DNA of 59,918 nt, taken from NCBI RefSeq assembly GCF_001908185.1, contig NZ_LGHM01000015.1:1-59918 (forward strand), read 5' to 3'. The notes beneath the pieces were generated by a model. That model worked only from the letters and a program-made list of their open reading frames with translations. It was not told where the DNA came from and ran no database searches. This DNA is from Bradyrhizobium sp. AS23.2 (lineage in GTDB: Bacteria; Pseudomonadota; Alphaproteobacteria; Rhizobiales; Xanthobacteraceae). Below are positions 34,476-43,758 of this stretch, one piece after another. Position numbers and translations under genes: made by a program. Position 1 is the stretch's first letter. Every line of letters starts with the position of its first letter.

Positions 34476-35438
34476 ATGAGCGTGCAGCCGGTTCACGCGG
34501 ATGAAGGTCGTCCGAGCAAATATGATCGCTTGATCGCCATGGCCAAGACGATTCCGCCCGCAACGACGCTGGTGGTACATCCCTGCGACGAGAGTTCGCT
34601 TCGCGGCGTCGTCGAGGCGACTGACGCCGGCCTCATCAAGCCAATCCTGGTTGGACCGACCGCGAAGATCAAGGATGCCGCGTCCAAGCACGGCATCGAC
34701 ATCAGCCGCTTTGAGATAGTCGATGCGCCGCACAGCGAGGCGGCCGCGGGCAAGGCCGTGGAGATGATCCACGAAGCCAAAGCCGAACTCCTGATGAAGG
34801 GCAGCCTTCACACCGACGAATTGATGCGGAGCGTGACTGCGAAGACGGGGCTGCGTACCGAACGCCGCATCAGTCACGTCTTCATCATGGACGTCCCAAC
34901 CTATGGGGATACGATCTTCGTCACCGACGCCGCGATCAATATTTTCCCGGACCTCGACTGCAAGCGCGACATCATCCAGAACGCGATCGACCTGTTCGTG
35001 CAGGCCGGCTTCGGCTCCCTGCCGCGCGTGGCGATCCTGTCGGCAGTCGAAACCGTGACGGCCAAGATCCCGTCGACGATCGAAGCGGCCGCGCTTTGCA
35101 AGATGGCGGATCGCGGGCAGATCATCGGCGGACTGCTCGATGGTCCGCTCGCATTCGACAATGCGGTGGACATGGACGCTGCCAGGATCAAGGGAATCAA
35201 ATCGGAAGTCGCAGGCCGCGCTCAAATACTCGTCGTGCCGGACCTCGAGGCAGGCAACATGCTCGCCAAGAATTTGGCTTATTTCGCCAAGGCGGATGGT
35301 GCCGGCATCGTGCTCGGAGCCCGGGTCCCCATCGTGTTGACCTCGCGTTCGGACTCGCTGCGCGCACGCATGGCATCGTGCGCCGTCGCAACGCTCTATG
35401 CCCACGCCCGCCGGCGCCGGGCAGCAGCCGTGGCGTAA
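34476..35438 (+). CDS. pta: Phosphate acetyl/butyryltransferase
   Basis: The 320-residue protein is a PTA_PTB family enzyme of the short type without the N-terminal DRTGG domain. Key stretches are [56 protein letters not shown] and [21 protein letters not shown]. It interconverts acyl-CoA and acyl-phosphate in the cytosol. Acetyl is the likely acyl group because ackA follows by 5 bp, but butyryl is possible. AAAGGAG precedes the ATG at 34476. Confidence 0.92.
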   Translation: MSVQPVHADEGRPSKYDRLIAMAKTIPPATTLVVHPCDESSLRGVVEATDAGLIKPILVGPTAKIKDAASKHGIDISRFEIVDAPHSEAAAGKAVEMIHEAKAELLMKGSLHTDELMRSVTAKTGLRTERRISHVFIMDVPTYGDTIFVTDAAINIFPDLDCKRDIIQNAIDLFVQAGFGSLPRVAILSAVETVTAKIPSTIEAAALCKMADRGQIIGGLLDGPLAFDNAVDMDAARIKGIKSEVAGRAQILVVPDLEAGNMLAKNLAYFAKADGAGIVLGARVPIVLTSRSDSLRARMASCAVATLYAHARRRRAAAVA

Positions 35439-35443
35439 CCGCG

Positions 35444-36655
35444 ATGGATACGATCCTGGTCGTCAACGCGGGTTCCTCGAGCGTGAAGTTCCAGATCTTC
35501 GCGTTCGACGGTGGCGGCCGGCCGGAGCGGCAGATCAAGGGACAGGTCGATGGGATTGGCAGCCGCCCGAGATTGCGTGCCGCGAACGTGAAGGGCGAGA
35601 AACTTGTCGATCGCGACTTTCCGGTCGAGAGCGTCCGGGATGTTCCCGCGGCATTGCAGATGGCCGGCGATTGGTTGAGGGACGAACAGCGGATTACGCC
35701 GCTGGCCGTTGGCCACCGCGTGGTTCACGGAGGTCCGGATTACGATCGACCGGTGGTGCTCGACCATGGCGTCGTGGCCCGTCTTGAACGCTATGCCTCG
35801 CTGGCGCCCCTGCATCAGCCGCACAATCTGGCGCCGATCCGCTCGCTTATGACAAATCTACCTAACCTGCCGCAGGTCGCCTGTTTCGACACGGCCTTCC
35901 ATCGCGCGCACGGTGCACTGGCGGATTACTACGCGATTCCGCGACGGCTCCACGAAGAAGGCGTACGACGCTACGGATTTCACGGGCTTTCCTATGAGTA
36001 CATCGCAAATGCCCTTCCGGGGGTCGCGCCGGAGATTGCGAATGGCCGCGTCATCGTGGCTCATCTCGGAAACGGCGCCTCGATGTGTGCGATAAAGGCC
36101 GGCAAGAGCGTCGAAAGCACGATGGGCTTTACGGCGCTGGACGGGCTCGTCATGGGCACGCGTCCGGGTCAGCTTGATCCCGGCGTGGTGCTCTACCTGA
36201 TTGCCGAAAGAGGCATGTCGGCCACGAACGTCCAGGACTTTCTCTACCGCGAGTGCGGCCTGAAAGGCTTGTCTGGCGTCAGCAACGACATGCGGGAGCT
36301 GGAGGCCAGCGCGGACCCGAATGCCGCATTTGCCATCGACTATTTCACGTACCGGGTCGGACTCAATGCAGGGATGCTGACGGCCGCGCTACAGGGGCTC
36401 GACGCCTTCGTGTTTACGGCCGGCATCGGTGAAAATTCGTCCTCCATCCGCGCACGCATCGCCGAAAGGCTTGCCTGGCTCGGTATCGCTCTTGATCCGG
36501 TCGAGAACGGCAGGCACGCGAGCAGGATTTCGTCAGCCGGCAGCCGCGTTCCCGTTTATGTCGTGCCGACCGATGAAGAGCTTATGATCGCGCAGCACAC
36601 CGTGGCGCTGATCTGGAAGCATCAACCTGGCCAGAAACGAGAGAGCGCGTCATGA
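35444..36655 (+). CDS. ackA: Acetate kinase
   Basis: The 403-residue protein is a full-length acetate/propionate kinase: [13 protein letters not shown] at the start, [48 protein letters not shown] (partly quoted), [15 protein letters not shown], and [10 protein letters not shown] near the end. It makes ATP from acetyl-phosphate or the reverse. It follows pta by 5 bp and overlaps fabI by 4 bp (ATGA). With pta it allows substrate-level phosphorylation when respiration is limited. Confidence 0.95.
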   Translation: MDTILVVNAGSSSVKFQIFAFDGGGRPERQIKGQVDGIGSRPRLRAANVKGEKLVDRDFPVESVRDVPAALQMAGDWLRDEQRITPLAVGHRVVHGGPDYDRPVVLDHGVVARLERYASLAPLHQPHNLAPIRSLMTNLPNLPQVACFDTAFHRAHGALADYYAIPRRLHEEGVRRYGFHGLSYEYIANALPGVAPEIANGRVIVAHLGNGASMCAIKAGKSVESTMGFTALDGLVMGTRPGQLDPGVVLYLIAERGMSATNVQDFLYRECGLKGLSGVSNDMRELEASADPNAAFAIDYFTYRVGLNAGMLTAALQGLDAFVFTAGIGENSSSIRARIAERLAWLGIALDPVENGRHASRISSAGSRVPVYVVPTDEELMIAQHTVALIWKHQPGQKRESAS

Positions 36656-37444
36656 GCATTCCGGAGTTTCCCGAGACCAAGGTCGCGCTCAAGGGGCGCA
36701 AGGGGCTGATCGTCGGCATCGCGAACGACCAGTCGATAGCCTGGGGGGTGTGCAAAGGCGTTCCGCGCCCTCGGAGCGGATCTTGCGGTCACCTATCTGA
36801 ACGACAAGGCGAAGAAACACGTCCAGCCCCTGGCGGAGATGCTTGAGGCACCGCTCTTCATGCCGCTCGATGTGATGGTCGACGGACAAATGGAGCAGAC
36901 GTTCGAGACGATCAAGAAGGAATGGGGCCGCCTCGACTTCCTGCTTCACTCCATCGCCTTTTCGCCCAAGGAGGCGCTGCACGGCCGCGTGGTCGATGTC
37001 GATCGCGAGGGCTTCCAGAAGACGATGGACGTATCATGCTGGTCATTCATGCGGATGGCGCATCTGGCCGAGCCGCTGATGAAGGACGGCGGGACCATGT
37101 TCACCATGTCCTATTATGGCAGTCAGCGCGTGGTGAAGAACTACAACGTCATGGGCGTTGCCAAAGCCGCGCTCGAGGCCGCGGTGCGGTACATCGCAGC
37201 GGAGCTCGGACCGAAAGGCATTCGTGTTCACGCGATCTCGCCCGGACCGCTCGCGACACGCGCGGCATCGGGCATCCCGGAGTTCGACGAGCTCATGGAC
37301 AAGGCGCAGGAACACGCGCCGTCACGAAGGCTTGTCAGTATCGACGACGTCGGCAAGGCAACCGCGTTCCTCGCTCTCGATGCAGCCAAGCTCATCACGG
37401 GCGAGGTGCTCTATATCGACGGTGGCTATCACATCATCGACTGA
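36652..37444 (+). pseudogene. fabI: Enoyl-ACP reductase FabI, frameshifted at a G6 run
   Basis: The first frame gives GRKGLIVGIANDQSIAWG, the NAD-binding start of FabI, then is lost at a run of six G (36743-36748). The next frame continues perfectly with AKAFRALGADLAVTYLNDKA, LDFLLHSIAFSPKEAL, the catalytic Tyr region SYYGSQRVVKNYNVMGVAKA (Tyr-x6-Lys) and ISPGPLATRAASGI. With five G the protein would read WGCAKAFRALG and be about 263 residues, the normal FabI size. Overlap with ackA places it in the operon. If the shift is real, this copy is inactive and another enoyl reductase must exist; if it is a sequencing error, the gene is intact. Confidence 0.85.
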
Positions 37445-37456
37445 AATAGCGATGGT

Positions 37457-37915
37457 TCAGCGATAATGGAGTGCGATCAGCTCGGCGACGCAGGCCGGTC
37501 GCTGGCCACCCTCGATCTCGATCACCAGACGGTAGCTCACCCGCAGACCATTGGGCGGAACTTCTTCCGCCTCGGCGATGCTGACCCGGCCGCGAAGCCG
37601 TGACCCGGAAGGGACCGGAGCGAGATAGCGAATGCGGTCGGCGCCGTAGTTCAAGGTGTTCTTGAGTCCACTCAGTCCCATGACCTCCCGAATGAACATG
37701 GGCGCCAGACTGAGCGACAGGAGGCCGTGCGCAATGGTCTTGCCGCCGGGCATTTCGGCAAGGGCGCGCTCCTGATCCACGTGGATCCATTGCTCGTCGC
37801 AAGTCGCATCCGCGAACTTGTTGATCCGTTCCTGGGTGATTTCGATCCAGTCGCTGATGCCAACTTCGGTGCAGACCGCGGCCTTGAGTTCATCGAATCC
37901 GTTGAATATCCGCAT
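37457..37915 (-). CDS. MaoC-family enoyl-CoA hydratase
   Basis: The 152-residue protein has the hot-dog fold hydratase motif FADATCDEQWIHVDQERA (catalytic Asp and His, about residues 35-52), followed by GKTIAHGLLSLSLAP and LNYGADRIRYLAPVPSGS. R-specific hydratases of this type (PhaJ-like) make (R)-3-hydroxyacyl-CoA, the monomer for PHA synthase. It is the third gene after scoA and scoB (16 bp gap) and is convergent with fabI. The link to PHA supply is inference from context. Confidence 0.9.
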   Translation of the reverse strand: MRIFNGFDELKAAVCTEVGISDWIEITQERINKFADATCDEQWIHVDQERALAEMPGGKTIAHGLLSLSLAPMFIREVMGLSGLKNTLNYGADRIRYLAPVPSGSRLRGRVSIAEAEEVPPNGLRVSYRLVIEIEGGQRPACVAELIALHYR

Positions 37916-37931
37916 GGCCCTGTCCGCTTCG

Positions 37932-38582
37932 TCAGAGCTTCATTTGGGGTACGTTGTCCGGCACGGTGAGCTCCGCCTCCGTGACGGCCAGGACCTCCGC
38001 AACGCCCACACCGGGGGCAGTCTCCAGCAGCGTCGCCTTCCCGCCGGGGAACGCGATGACCGCCATGTCCGTCACGACAAGGTCGACCGATCGCGACGAG
38101 GTCAAAGGCAGATTGCACTTGGCGACGATCTTGGATTTGCCCTTCGCTGCGTGCTGCATGGCGATGATCACCCGCTTGGCGCCGGTCACGAGGTCCATCG
38201 CGCCGCCCATGCCCGGCACCATCTTGCCCGGGATCATCCAGTTGGCGAGGTGACCGTCGGCATCGACCTGCAAGCCGCCGAGCACGGTGACATCGACGTG
38301 ACCGCCCCGGATCAGGCCGAAGGACATCGCGCTATCGAAAGTCGCCGCGCCCGGCAGCGCGCTGATGGGCCTGCCGCCGGCATCGGTCAGCAATGGATGC
38401 GACATCCCTTGCTCGGGGATCGGTCCGGTGCCGATCAGCCCGTTCTCGGACTGGAAGAACACGCTCATTTCCTTGGGAACGTAGTTCGCGACCAGCGTCG
38501 GGATACCAATGCCGAGATTGACGAGATTGCCCGGTCGAAGCTCTTGCGCCACGCGGCGGGCGATAATGGCTTGGGCATCCAT
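37932..38582 (-). CDS. scoB: 3-oxoacid CoA-transferase subunit B
   Basis: The 216-residue subunit shows NLGIGIPTLVANYV, the active-site Glu in FQSENGLIG (about residues 43-51) and GGHVDVTVLGGLQVD, with a C-terminal LTVTEAEL-like end. With subunit A it transfers CoA between succinyl-CoA (or acetyl-CoA) and acetoacetate. It starts 3 bp after the stop of scoA. The next gene is maoC. Confidence 0.93.
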   Translation of the reverse strand: MDAQAIIARRVAQELRPGNLVNLGIGIPTLVANYVPKEMSVFFQSENGLIGTGPIPEQGMSHPLLTDAGGRPISALPGAATFDSAMSFGLIRGGHVDVTVLGGLQVDADGHLANWMIPGKMVPGMGGAMDLVTGAKRVIIAMQHAAKGKSKIVAKCNLPLTSSRSVDLVVTDMAVIAFPGGKATLLETAPGVGVAEVLAVTEAELTVPDNVPQMKL

Positions 38583-38585
38583 GGC

Positions 38586-39233
38586 TCACCCGTTCGAGAC
38601 GAGGTAATCGACCAGAGGTCCTGGCGTAACCACATGATCGGGTGCGATCACGCCAATCGGAACGATATGTTCGGCGGTGACGATGACGGTGTCGGCCGCC
38701 ATGGCCATCAGCGGATTGAAGTTCCGTGCAGTCAGTGCGTAGGAGAGATTGCCGACGTAGTCGGCAAGGAAGGCGTGCACCAGCGCGAAATCGGCGCGCA
38801 GCGGGGTCTCGAGCAGATAGGGCTTGCCGTCGACCTCGATCTTCCGCTTGCCTTCCTCGACGAGTGTTCCCACGCCGGTCGGAGTCAGTATACCGCCGAG
38901 GCCGCAGCCGCCGGCACGGATACGCTCGACGAACGTCCCCTGTGGGATCAGATCGACGCTGATCTGGTTGCCGAGCATCTGCTGCTGCGCCTTGGGGTTC
39001 AGCCCGATATGGGTTCCGATCATGCGGGACACTTGAGCGCCCTCGAACAGTTTGCCGACGCCCTTGCCTGGTGTAGCCGCATCGTTGCTGATCAACGAAA
39101 GACCCGACTTCTTCTGCCGCACGAGTTCGTCCAGCAGCCGCTCCGGTGTGCCGACGCCCATGAAGCCGCCAACCATGATAGTGGCTCCGTCGGGAATCAG
39201 CGCAACGGCGTCCTCTGCGGAAACGGGCTTCAT
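38586..39233 (-). CDS. scoA: 3-oxoacid CoA-transferase subunit A
   Basis: The 215-residue subunit starts MKPVSAEDAVALIPDGATIMV (first residues) and has GGFMGVGTPERLLDEL, RMIGTHIGLNP, RIRAGGCGLGGILTPTGVGT and LVHAFLADYVGNL. GGAG lies eight bases before ATG 39233; an upstream in-frame start at 39290 would add residues that do not fit the family. It is the first gene of scoA-scoB-maoC, and a perfect FixK/FNR-type palindrome lies about 146 bp upstream. Confidence 0.92.
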   Translation of the reverse strand: MKPVSAEDAVALIPDGATIMVGGFMGVGTPERLLDELVRQKKSGLSLISNDAATPGKGVGKLFEGAQVSRMIGTHIGLNPKAQQQMLGNQISVDLIPQGTFVERIRAGGCGLGGILTPTGVGTLVEEGKRKIEVDGKPYLLETPLRADFALVHAFLADYVGNLSYALTARNFNPLMAMAADTVIVTAEHIVPIGVIAPDHVVTPGPLVDYLVSNG

Positions 39234-39372
39234 GTCTGCAACTCCGATCGACTTGTCTGATCGACTTGGGTCGAGGACCGCAAGCCGCATCGAATGCGCA
39301 TCATGCCGGACATCGATGGCATCGAGGGTTGGCCTGCCGGTTGATACCTGATGCCAGTATGATCCCGCATGA

Positions 39373-39386
39373 TTGATCTAGATCAA
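39373..39386. promoter_or_regulatory. Perfect FixK/FNR box upstream of scoAB-maoC
   Basis: TTGATCTAGATCAA is a perfect 14-bp palindrome and an exact match to TTGAT-N4-ATCAA. It lies between the gntP end and the scoA start, so it can only serve the scoA operon on the minus strand among intact genes. Confidence 0.75.
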
Positions 39387-39483
39387 CGTCGCGCGGTTGA
39401 CCAAAACTGCCACTGCAGCCCTTAGGCAAGCGTCGCTGACTTGACCGAAGGGCGCTTACCCATAGTCGTGATGACCCGTCTCC

Positions 39484-40869
39484 TCAATAGAGCCCGGTCA
39501 GGTAGTAGAACGCGATGGCCACGAACACGGCCGCCGTTTTCGTCAGCGTGATCACGAAGACGTCCTTGTAGGCCTGCCTGTGGGTCAATCCCGTAACAGC
39601 GAGCAGGGTAATGACGGCACCATTGTGCGGCAGGGTATCCATGCCGCCGCTCGCCATGGCGGCGATGCGGTGAAAGACCTCGAGCGGAATATTCGCCGCC
39701 TTGGCCGCGGCGATGAATTCGTCGGACATTGCGGCAAGGGCAATGCTCATGCCGCCTGACGCCGAGCCGGTGATCCCGGCAAGCACCGTCACGGTGACGG
39801 CCTCGTTGACGAGGGGATTGGGGATCGCCCTGAGTGCGGCGGACACCATCGCAAAGCCCGGCAGCAGCGCGATCACGCCGCCGAAGCCGTACTCGGACGC
39901 GGTATTGAGTGACGCAAGCAGCGCGCCGGCGACTGCCGCCTTGCTGCCATCCGCGAACCTTGCAAGAACGGGGCGCCAGGCAAACACGAATACGGTCAGA
40001 ATGCCCAGGAGCAGCGCGCCCTCGACGGCCCATATGGCGGCCAGCGGACCGACCTGGGTCATAATCGGATGGTCACCGAGCGTGACCTCATGCTTGGCGC
40101 CATAGGCCCTGGGTACCACCTGCGTCAGCACGAAGTTCATGACGCCAACCACGACCAGCGGCGAGATGGCGATCCAGGGGTTCGGCAATTCCTTCTCTTC
40201 AAACGGCTCCGGTTCGTTCACCAGCTCGGTGCCGTAGCCCTCGCCACGCCTCTGCGCCGCAAGGCGACGGTTCTCGATGTAGCCAAAGCCGACGGCAAAG
40301 ACGAAAATGCTGCCGACAAGTCCGAGTATCGGTGCCGCCCACGTTGTCGTGTTGAAGAACGTCGATGGAATGATGTTTTGAATCTGCGGTGTTCCGGGCA
40401 GGGCGTCCATCGTGAAGCTGAAAGCGCCAAGCGCGATCGTGCAGGGGATGAGGCGCTTCGGGATGTCACCCTGGCGGAACATCTCGGCGGCGAACGGATA
40501 GACGGCGAAAACCACGACGAACAGCGATACGCCGCCATAGGTCAGGATCGCGCACACGACGACGATGGACAGGACGGCCCGCTCCCGGCCGAGCACCCCG
40601 ATCACCGCGGACACGATCGACTTGGAAAAGCCGGACAGCTCTATGACCTTGCCAAAGACGGCGCCCAGCATGAACACCGGAAAGTAGTTTTTGATGAAGC
40701 CGACCATCTTCTCCATGAAGACGCTGGAAAACAGGGGCGGGACCAGTGAGGGGTCGGTCAGCAGGACGGCGCCCATGGCGGCGACGGGAGCGAACAGGAT
40801 CACGCTGTAGCCGCGGTAGGCAACGAACATGAGAAAGACGAGGGCGGCCAAAACGATCAAGAGATTCAC
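39484..40869 (-). CDS. GntP-family permease, likely 3-hydroxybutyrate type
   Basis: The 461-residue permease has about 12 to 14 hydrophobic segments. GntP-type stretches include FPVFMLGAVFGKVIELSGF, LTYGGVSLFVVVFAVYPFA, FTMDALPGTPQIQN, and ASGGMDTLPHNGAVITLLAV near the end. The GTG at 40869 begins the first segment; the long upstream extension to 41310 is antisense-like Arg/His-rich filler across the CBS gene. In Bacillus subtilis a GntP permease sits with scoAB and is proposed to import 3-hydroxybutyrate; the same neighbourhood here suggests the same substrate. It follows the CBS gene by 38 bp. Confidence 0.88.
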   Translation of the reverse strand: MNLLIVLAALVFLMFVAYRGYSVILFAPVAAMGAVLLTDPSLVPPLFSSVFMEKMVGFIKNYFPVFMLGAVFGKVIELSGFSKSIVSAVIGVLGRERAVLSIVVVCAILTYGGVSLFVVVFAVYPFAAEMFRQGDIPKRLIPCTIALGAFSFTMDALPGTPQIQNIIPSTFFNTTTWAAPILGLVGSIFVFAVGFGYIENRRLAAQRRGEGYGTELVNEPEPFEEKELPNPWIAISPLVVVGVMNFVLTQVVPRAYGAKHEVTLGDHPIMTQVGPLAAIWAVEGALLLGILTVFVFAWRPVLARFADGSKAAVAGALLASLNTASEYGFGGVIALLPGFAMVSAALRAIPNPLVNEAVTVTVLAGITGSASGGMSIALAAMSDEFIAAAKAANIPLEVFHRIAAMASGGMDTLPHNGAVITLLAVTGLTHRQAYKDVFVITLTKTAAVFVAIAFYYLTGLY

Positions 40870-40907
40870 GGCAAAATTCCCCCAAACTATCCGACCACCG
40901 GAGCTGC

Positions 40908-41393
40908 TCAGATGGTCGACATGAGCATCGTCAATCGCTCTCGTTCCAGCTCGCTGATGACCTTGGCGTGATGGGCCACGGCCTCGCTCAGGAGGTCGCG
41001 AATTGAAAGAACGCCGATGGTGGTGCCGTTTTGCATCACGGGCAGGTGTCGAATGTGGTGCGTCTGCATCAGCTTCAGACAATCGGCTAACGCGCTGCCA
41101 ATATCGGCCGTGACGACGTCTTGCACCATGATGGCCGCAACCGGCGTGGCTTCCGGAGCCTTTCCGGCCAGCACGAGGCGCCGCACGCAATCGCGTTCGG
41201 AGATAACCCCGACGATCGCCTCGTTCTCCATGACGACCAGGAAGCCGATGTTCTTGTCTGCCATGAGGTGCATGGCGGTGAGCACATTGTCCTTCGGACC
41301 GATCGTCCACAGCTCGTTCGGCCTGGCGGCGAGGATCTGCCTTAGCGGCCGATAGGCAAGAATTTCATCAGGGCGTCTGAGCGGATGATCCAT
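40908..41393 (-). CDS. Paired CBS-domain protein
   Basis: The 161-residue cytosolic protein has two CBS motifs: WTIGPKDNVLTAMHLMADKN...VVMENEAIVGVISERDCVRR (about 29-72) and VVTADIGSALADCLKLM...HLPVMQNGTTIGVLSIRDLL (about 90-137), then a short helical tail. Such pairs bind adenine nucleotides and sense energy state. It is upstream of gntP on the same strand, and a FixK/FNR-like box lies 92 bp before its start. A role in low-oxygen energy sensing is inference. Confidence 0.9.
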   Translation of the reverse strand: MDHPLRRPDEILAYRPLRQILAARPNELWTIGPKDNVLTAMHLMADKNIGFLVVMENEAIVGVISERDCVRRLVLAGKAPEATPVAAIMVQDVVTADIGSALADCLKLMQTHHIRHLPVMQNGTTIGVLSIRDLLSEAVAHHAKVISELERERLTMLMSTI

Positions 41394-41478
41394 GAAGCGT
41401 AACCTTCGCGATCACGAAACTGGGTCTAAAGGTCGCTGATGATCCGGTTGCAGCTTGTGAAGCCGAAGGCGGTCCGCT

Positions 41479-41492
41479 GTTGATCTATGTCA
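41479..41492. promoter_or_regulatory. FixK/FNR-like box between CBS and phaC genes
   Basis: TTGATCTATGTCAA keeps TTGA-N6-TCAA and lies between divergent genes: 92 bp from the CBS start (minus) and 136 bp from the phaC start (plus). Confidence 0.6.
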
Positions 41493-41621
41493 AGTCGATG
41501 GGTGGCCAGGCTTCGTGCGCTGCAGCAAAGCCTGAGCAGCCGGCCGTGAAAAACATGCTGGCCGCTTGTGCGGCCGGAAGTAAGATGAGGCGGCTCGCGA
41601 CGTCGTTTCGGGGAGGTGCAA

Positions 41622-43352
41622 ATGGATAACCCGTCCCTTCAAGGCAGTTCCTCCGCCTATCTTGAAAGCCTGATGCGAGTTGGCGAGCAGGCAGCCAAGC
41701 AGTTCGACGAGGCGCTTGCCGCCGCCATGGGCATCGAGGGCAAGCCTTCGGAGGGCGGGCCGAGATGGCCATTCAGTGTGGCCGGCCTTCAGGACCACTA
41801 CTGGTCGCCGGTCCTGGAGTTTTGGCGCGGCTTCTTCAACGACAAGCCGGCTGCGGATGGGAATGGAGCGGCGGGAGCATCGCGGGGTGACCGTCGCTTC
41901 AAGGACGACGCCTGGAGCCACTCGCCGTACTACGACCTGCTCCGGAAGTCCTATTTGTCGAGTTCGAGGCAATTGGCGGACTTCGTGGATCAGGCGCAAG
42001 TCGATGACCGATCACGGCTTCAGCTTCGCTTCTACGCCAGACAATTCATCGACGCGATGAGCCCGTCGAACTTTCCTGCTACGAATCCCGATGTCATCCG
42101 CACCGCCATCCGAACCCGGTCCGCGAGCCTCGCGTCCGGGATGCGGAACCTGATCGAGGATCTCCAGAAAGGACGCATCACGCGCGTGGATGAAACCGCG
42201 TTCGAGGTTGGCCGCAACCTGGCGGTTACGCCCGGGACAGTGATCTTCGAGAACGAGTTGATCCAGCTCATTCAATATACGCCGCAGACGGGCGAGGTCG
42301 AGAAAACCCCGCTGTTGATCGTCCCGCCCTGCATCAACAAATACTATCTGCTGGATCTCGGCGCGGGGAACTCGTTTGTCGAATATGCGGTCGCCCAGGG
42401 TCACCAGGTCATCCTGATTTCCTGGCGCAGCGCCGTTGCCGAGACACAGTATCTGACCTGGGACGATTACCTGACGCTGGGGCCCTTGAAAGCCATCGAT
42501 GTCGTGCGCGACATCGCCAATGTCGACAAGATTCACGCGCTGGGCTTCTGTGTCGGCGGCACCATCCTGAGCTGTGTTGCAGGCGTGCTGGCGGCGCGCG
42601 GCGAAGACAAGCTCACGACCATGACCCTGCTGACCACGATGGTCGACTTCGCCGATACGGGTGAGATCGGACTTTTGATCGATCAACCTGCCGTGGCGCT
42701 GCGCGAGGCGACGATCGGAAACGGCGGCATTCTCCCCGGCAAGGAACTGGCCTTCACGTTCGGCACCCTGCGAGCCAACGATCTGATCTGGCGCTACGTC
42801 GTGGACAGCTACATGAAAGGCGTCCCGCCGGAGGCGTTCGACCTGCTTTATTGGGATTCCGATGGCGTCAGCCTGCCCGGACCGATGTACTGCTGGTACG
42901 CGCGCAATACCTATCTCGAGAATAAGCTCAAGGAGCCAGGTGCAACCACGCAATGTGGCGTCAGCATCGACCTCTCCAAGGCCAAGGTGCCACTCTATCT
43001 GCTGGCCTCGCGCGAGGACCACATCGTGCCGTGGCAGAGCGCCTACCTCTCGAAGGGGCTGATCGGGGCGGATCCCCGCTTCGTGCTGGCCGCGAGCGGT
43101 CATGTTGCGGGGGTGATCAATCCTCCGGCGCGCAAGAAGCGCAGCTATTGGACCCACGACGACCTGAGCGGCGATGCAATGGGCTGGCTGCAAGCGGCGG
43201 AAGAAAGGCCGGGAAGCTGGTGGCCCGATTGGGACGCCTGGATGAAGCGATATTCCAGCGGCACTGTTGCGGCGCCAGTGCGCCCCGGCAACGAAAGGTA
43301 CCAGGCCATCGAAGACGCGCCTGGCCGTTACGTGAAGCAAAAATCCAACTGA
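41622..43352 (+). CDS. phaC: Class I polyhydroxyalkanoate synthase
   Basis: The 576-residue protein has the PhaC N-terminal domain (YYDLLRKSYLSSSRQLADFV) and an alpha/beta-hydrolase core with the lipase-like box GFCVGG (nucleophile Cys near residue 310), Asp in SREDHIVPW and His in SGHVAGVINPP. It polymerises (R)-3-hydroxyacyl-CoA into storage granules. GGGGAGG lies five bases before ATG 41622, favouring it over the GTG at 41616. The usual phaAB genes are not adjacent; supply may come from the scoAB/maoC genes. It may be one of several phaC copies in such genomes. Confidence 0.93.
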   Translation: MDNPSLQGSSSAYLESLMRVGEQAAKQFDEALAAAMGIEGKPSEGGPRWPFSVAGLQDHYWSPVLEFWRGFFNDKPAADGNGAAGASRGDRRFKDDAWSHSPYYDLLRKSYLSSSRQLADFVDQAQVDDRSRLQLRFYARQFIDAMSPSNFPATNPDVIRTAIRTRSASLASGMRNLIEDLQKGRITRVDETAFEVGRNLAVTPGTVIFENELIQLIQYTPQTGEVEKTPLLIVPPCINKYYLLDLGAGNSFVEYAVAQGHQVILISWRSAVAETQYLTWDDYLTLGPLKAIDVVRDIANVDKIHALGFCVGGTILSCVAGVLAARGEDKLTTMTLLTTMVDFADTGEIGLLIDQPAVALREATIGNGGILPGKELAFTFGTLRANDLIWRYVVDSYMKGVPPEAFDLLYWDSDGVSLPGPMYCWYARNTYLENKLKEPGATTQCGVSIDLSKAKVPLYLLASREDHIVPWQSAYLSKGLIGADPRFVLAASGHVAGVINPPARKKRSYWTHDDLSGDAMGWLQAAEERPGSWWPDWDAWMKRYSSGTVAAPVRPGNERYQAIEDAPGRYVKQKSN

Positions 43353-43484
43353 AGTCAGGACCGATCCCGCTTGAATGCGGACGGCAGTCAGGCGGGAAGA
43401 TACCATCAATATAGTTTGCCAGGCACGCCGCGCCAGCATAGTACGGCTCTTGCATTGGAACGGCCCGCCCATATCTCATTGGGC

Positions 43485-43745
43485 ATGATGAAGCTGTCAC
43501 TCGTCGAAGACCAGGCAATCCAGGCGCGAATCGCGTTCATCGCGGGCGCCGAGACGTTCGATCGCCTGTTCGCCGGCATCCGATTCGATGAAGTCGACGG
43601 CAACCTGCTGTTTGCTATTGCCAGGGATGAAGACTGCGCGTCCGAGATCGAAGACCAGTTCTCGCATCACCTCGCCATGGTCGCGACGCAAATCCTCAGA
43701 CAGAACGTCGACGTGGTCGTGGTGCTGCCGAAGGTCCTGCAATAA
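43485..43745 (+). CDS. Small conserved-looking protein, unknown
   Basis: From ATG 43485 the frame gives 86 residues with regular amphipathic structure (LVEDQAIQARIAFIAGAETF, DEVDGNLLFAIARDEDCA, ILRQNVDVVVVLPKVLQ). Balanced composition and the absence of Arg-rich filler suggest a real gene. It is 132 bp downstream of phaC on the same strand. The ribosome site is weak, and the ATG at 43488 is equally possible. I do not recognise the family. Confidence 0.5.
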   Translation: MMKLSLVEDQAIQARIAFIAGAETFDRLFAGIRFDEVDGNLLFAIARDEDCASEIEDQFSHHLAMVATQILRQNVDVVVVLPKVLQ

Positions 43746-43758
43746 CCCTCGATTAGCT

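Noticed and set aside
39484..41310. GntP permease extended to 608 residues
   Set aside because: The first 150 codons lie across the CBS gene and read as Arg/His filler; the permease starts at GTG 40869.
42012..43472. 486-codon minus-strand frame opposite phaC
   Set aside because: Antisense filler; phaC has all catalytic motifs on the other strand.
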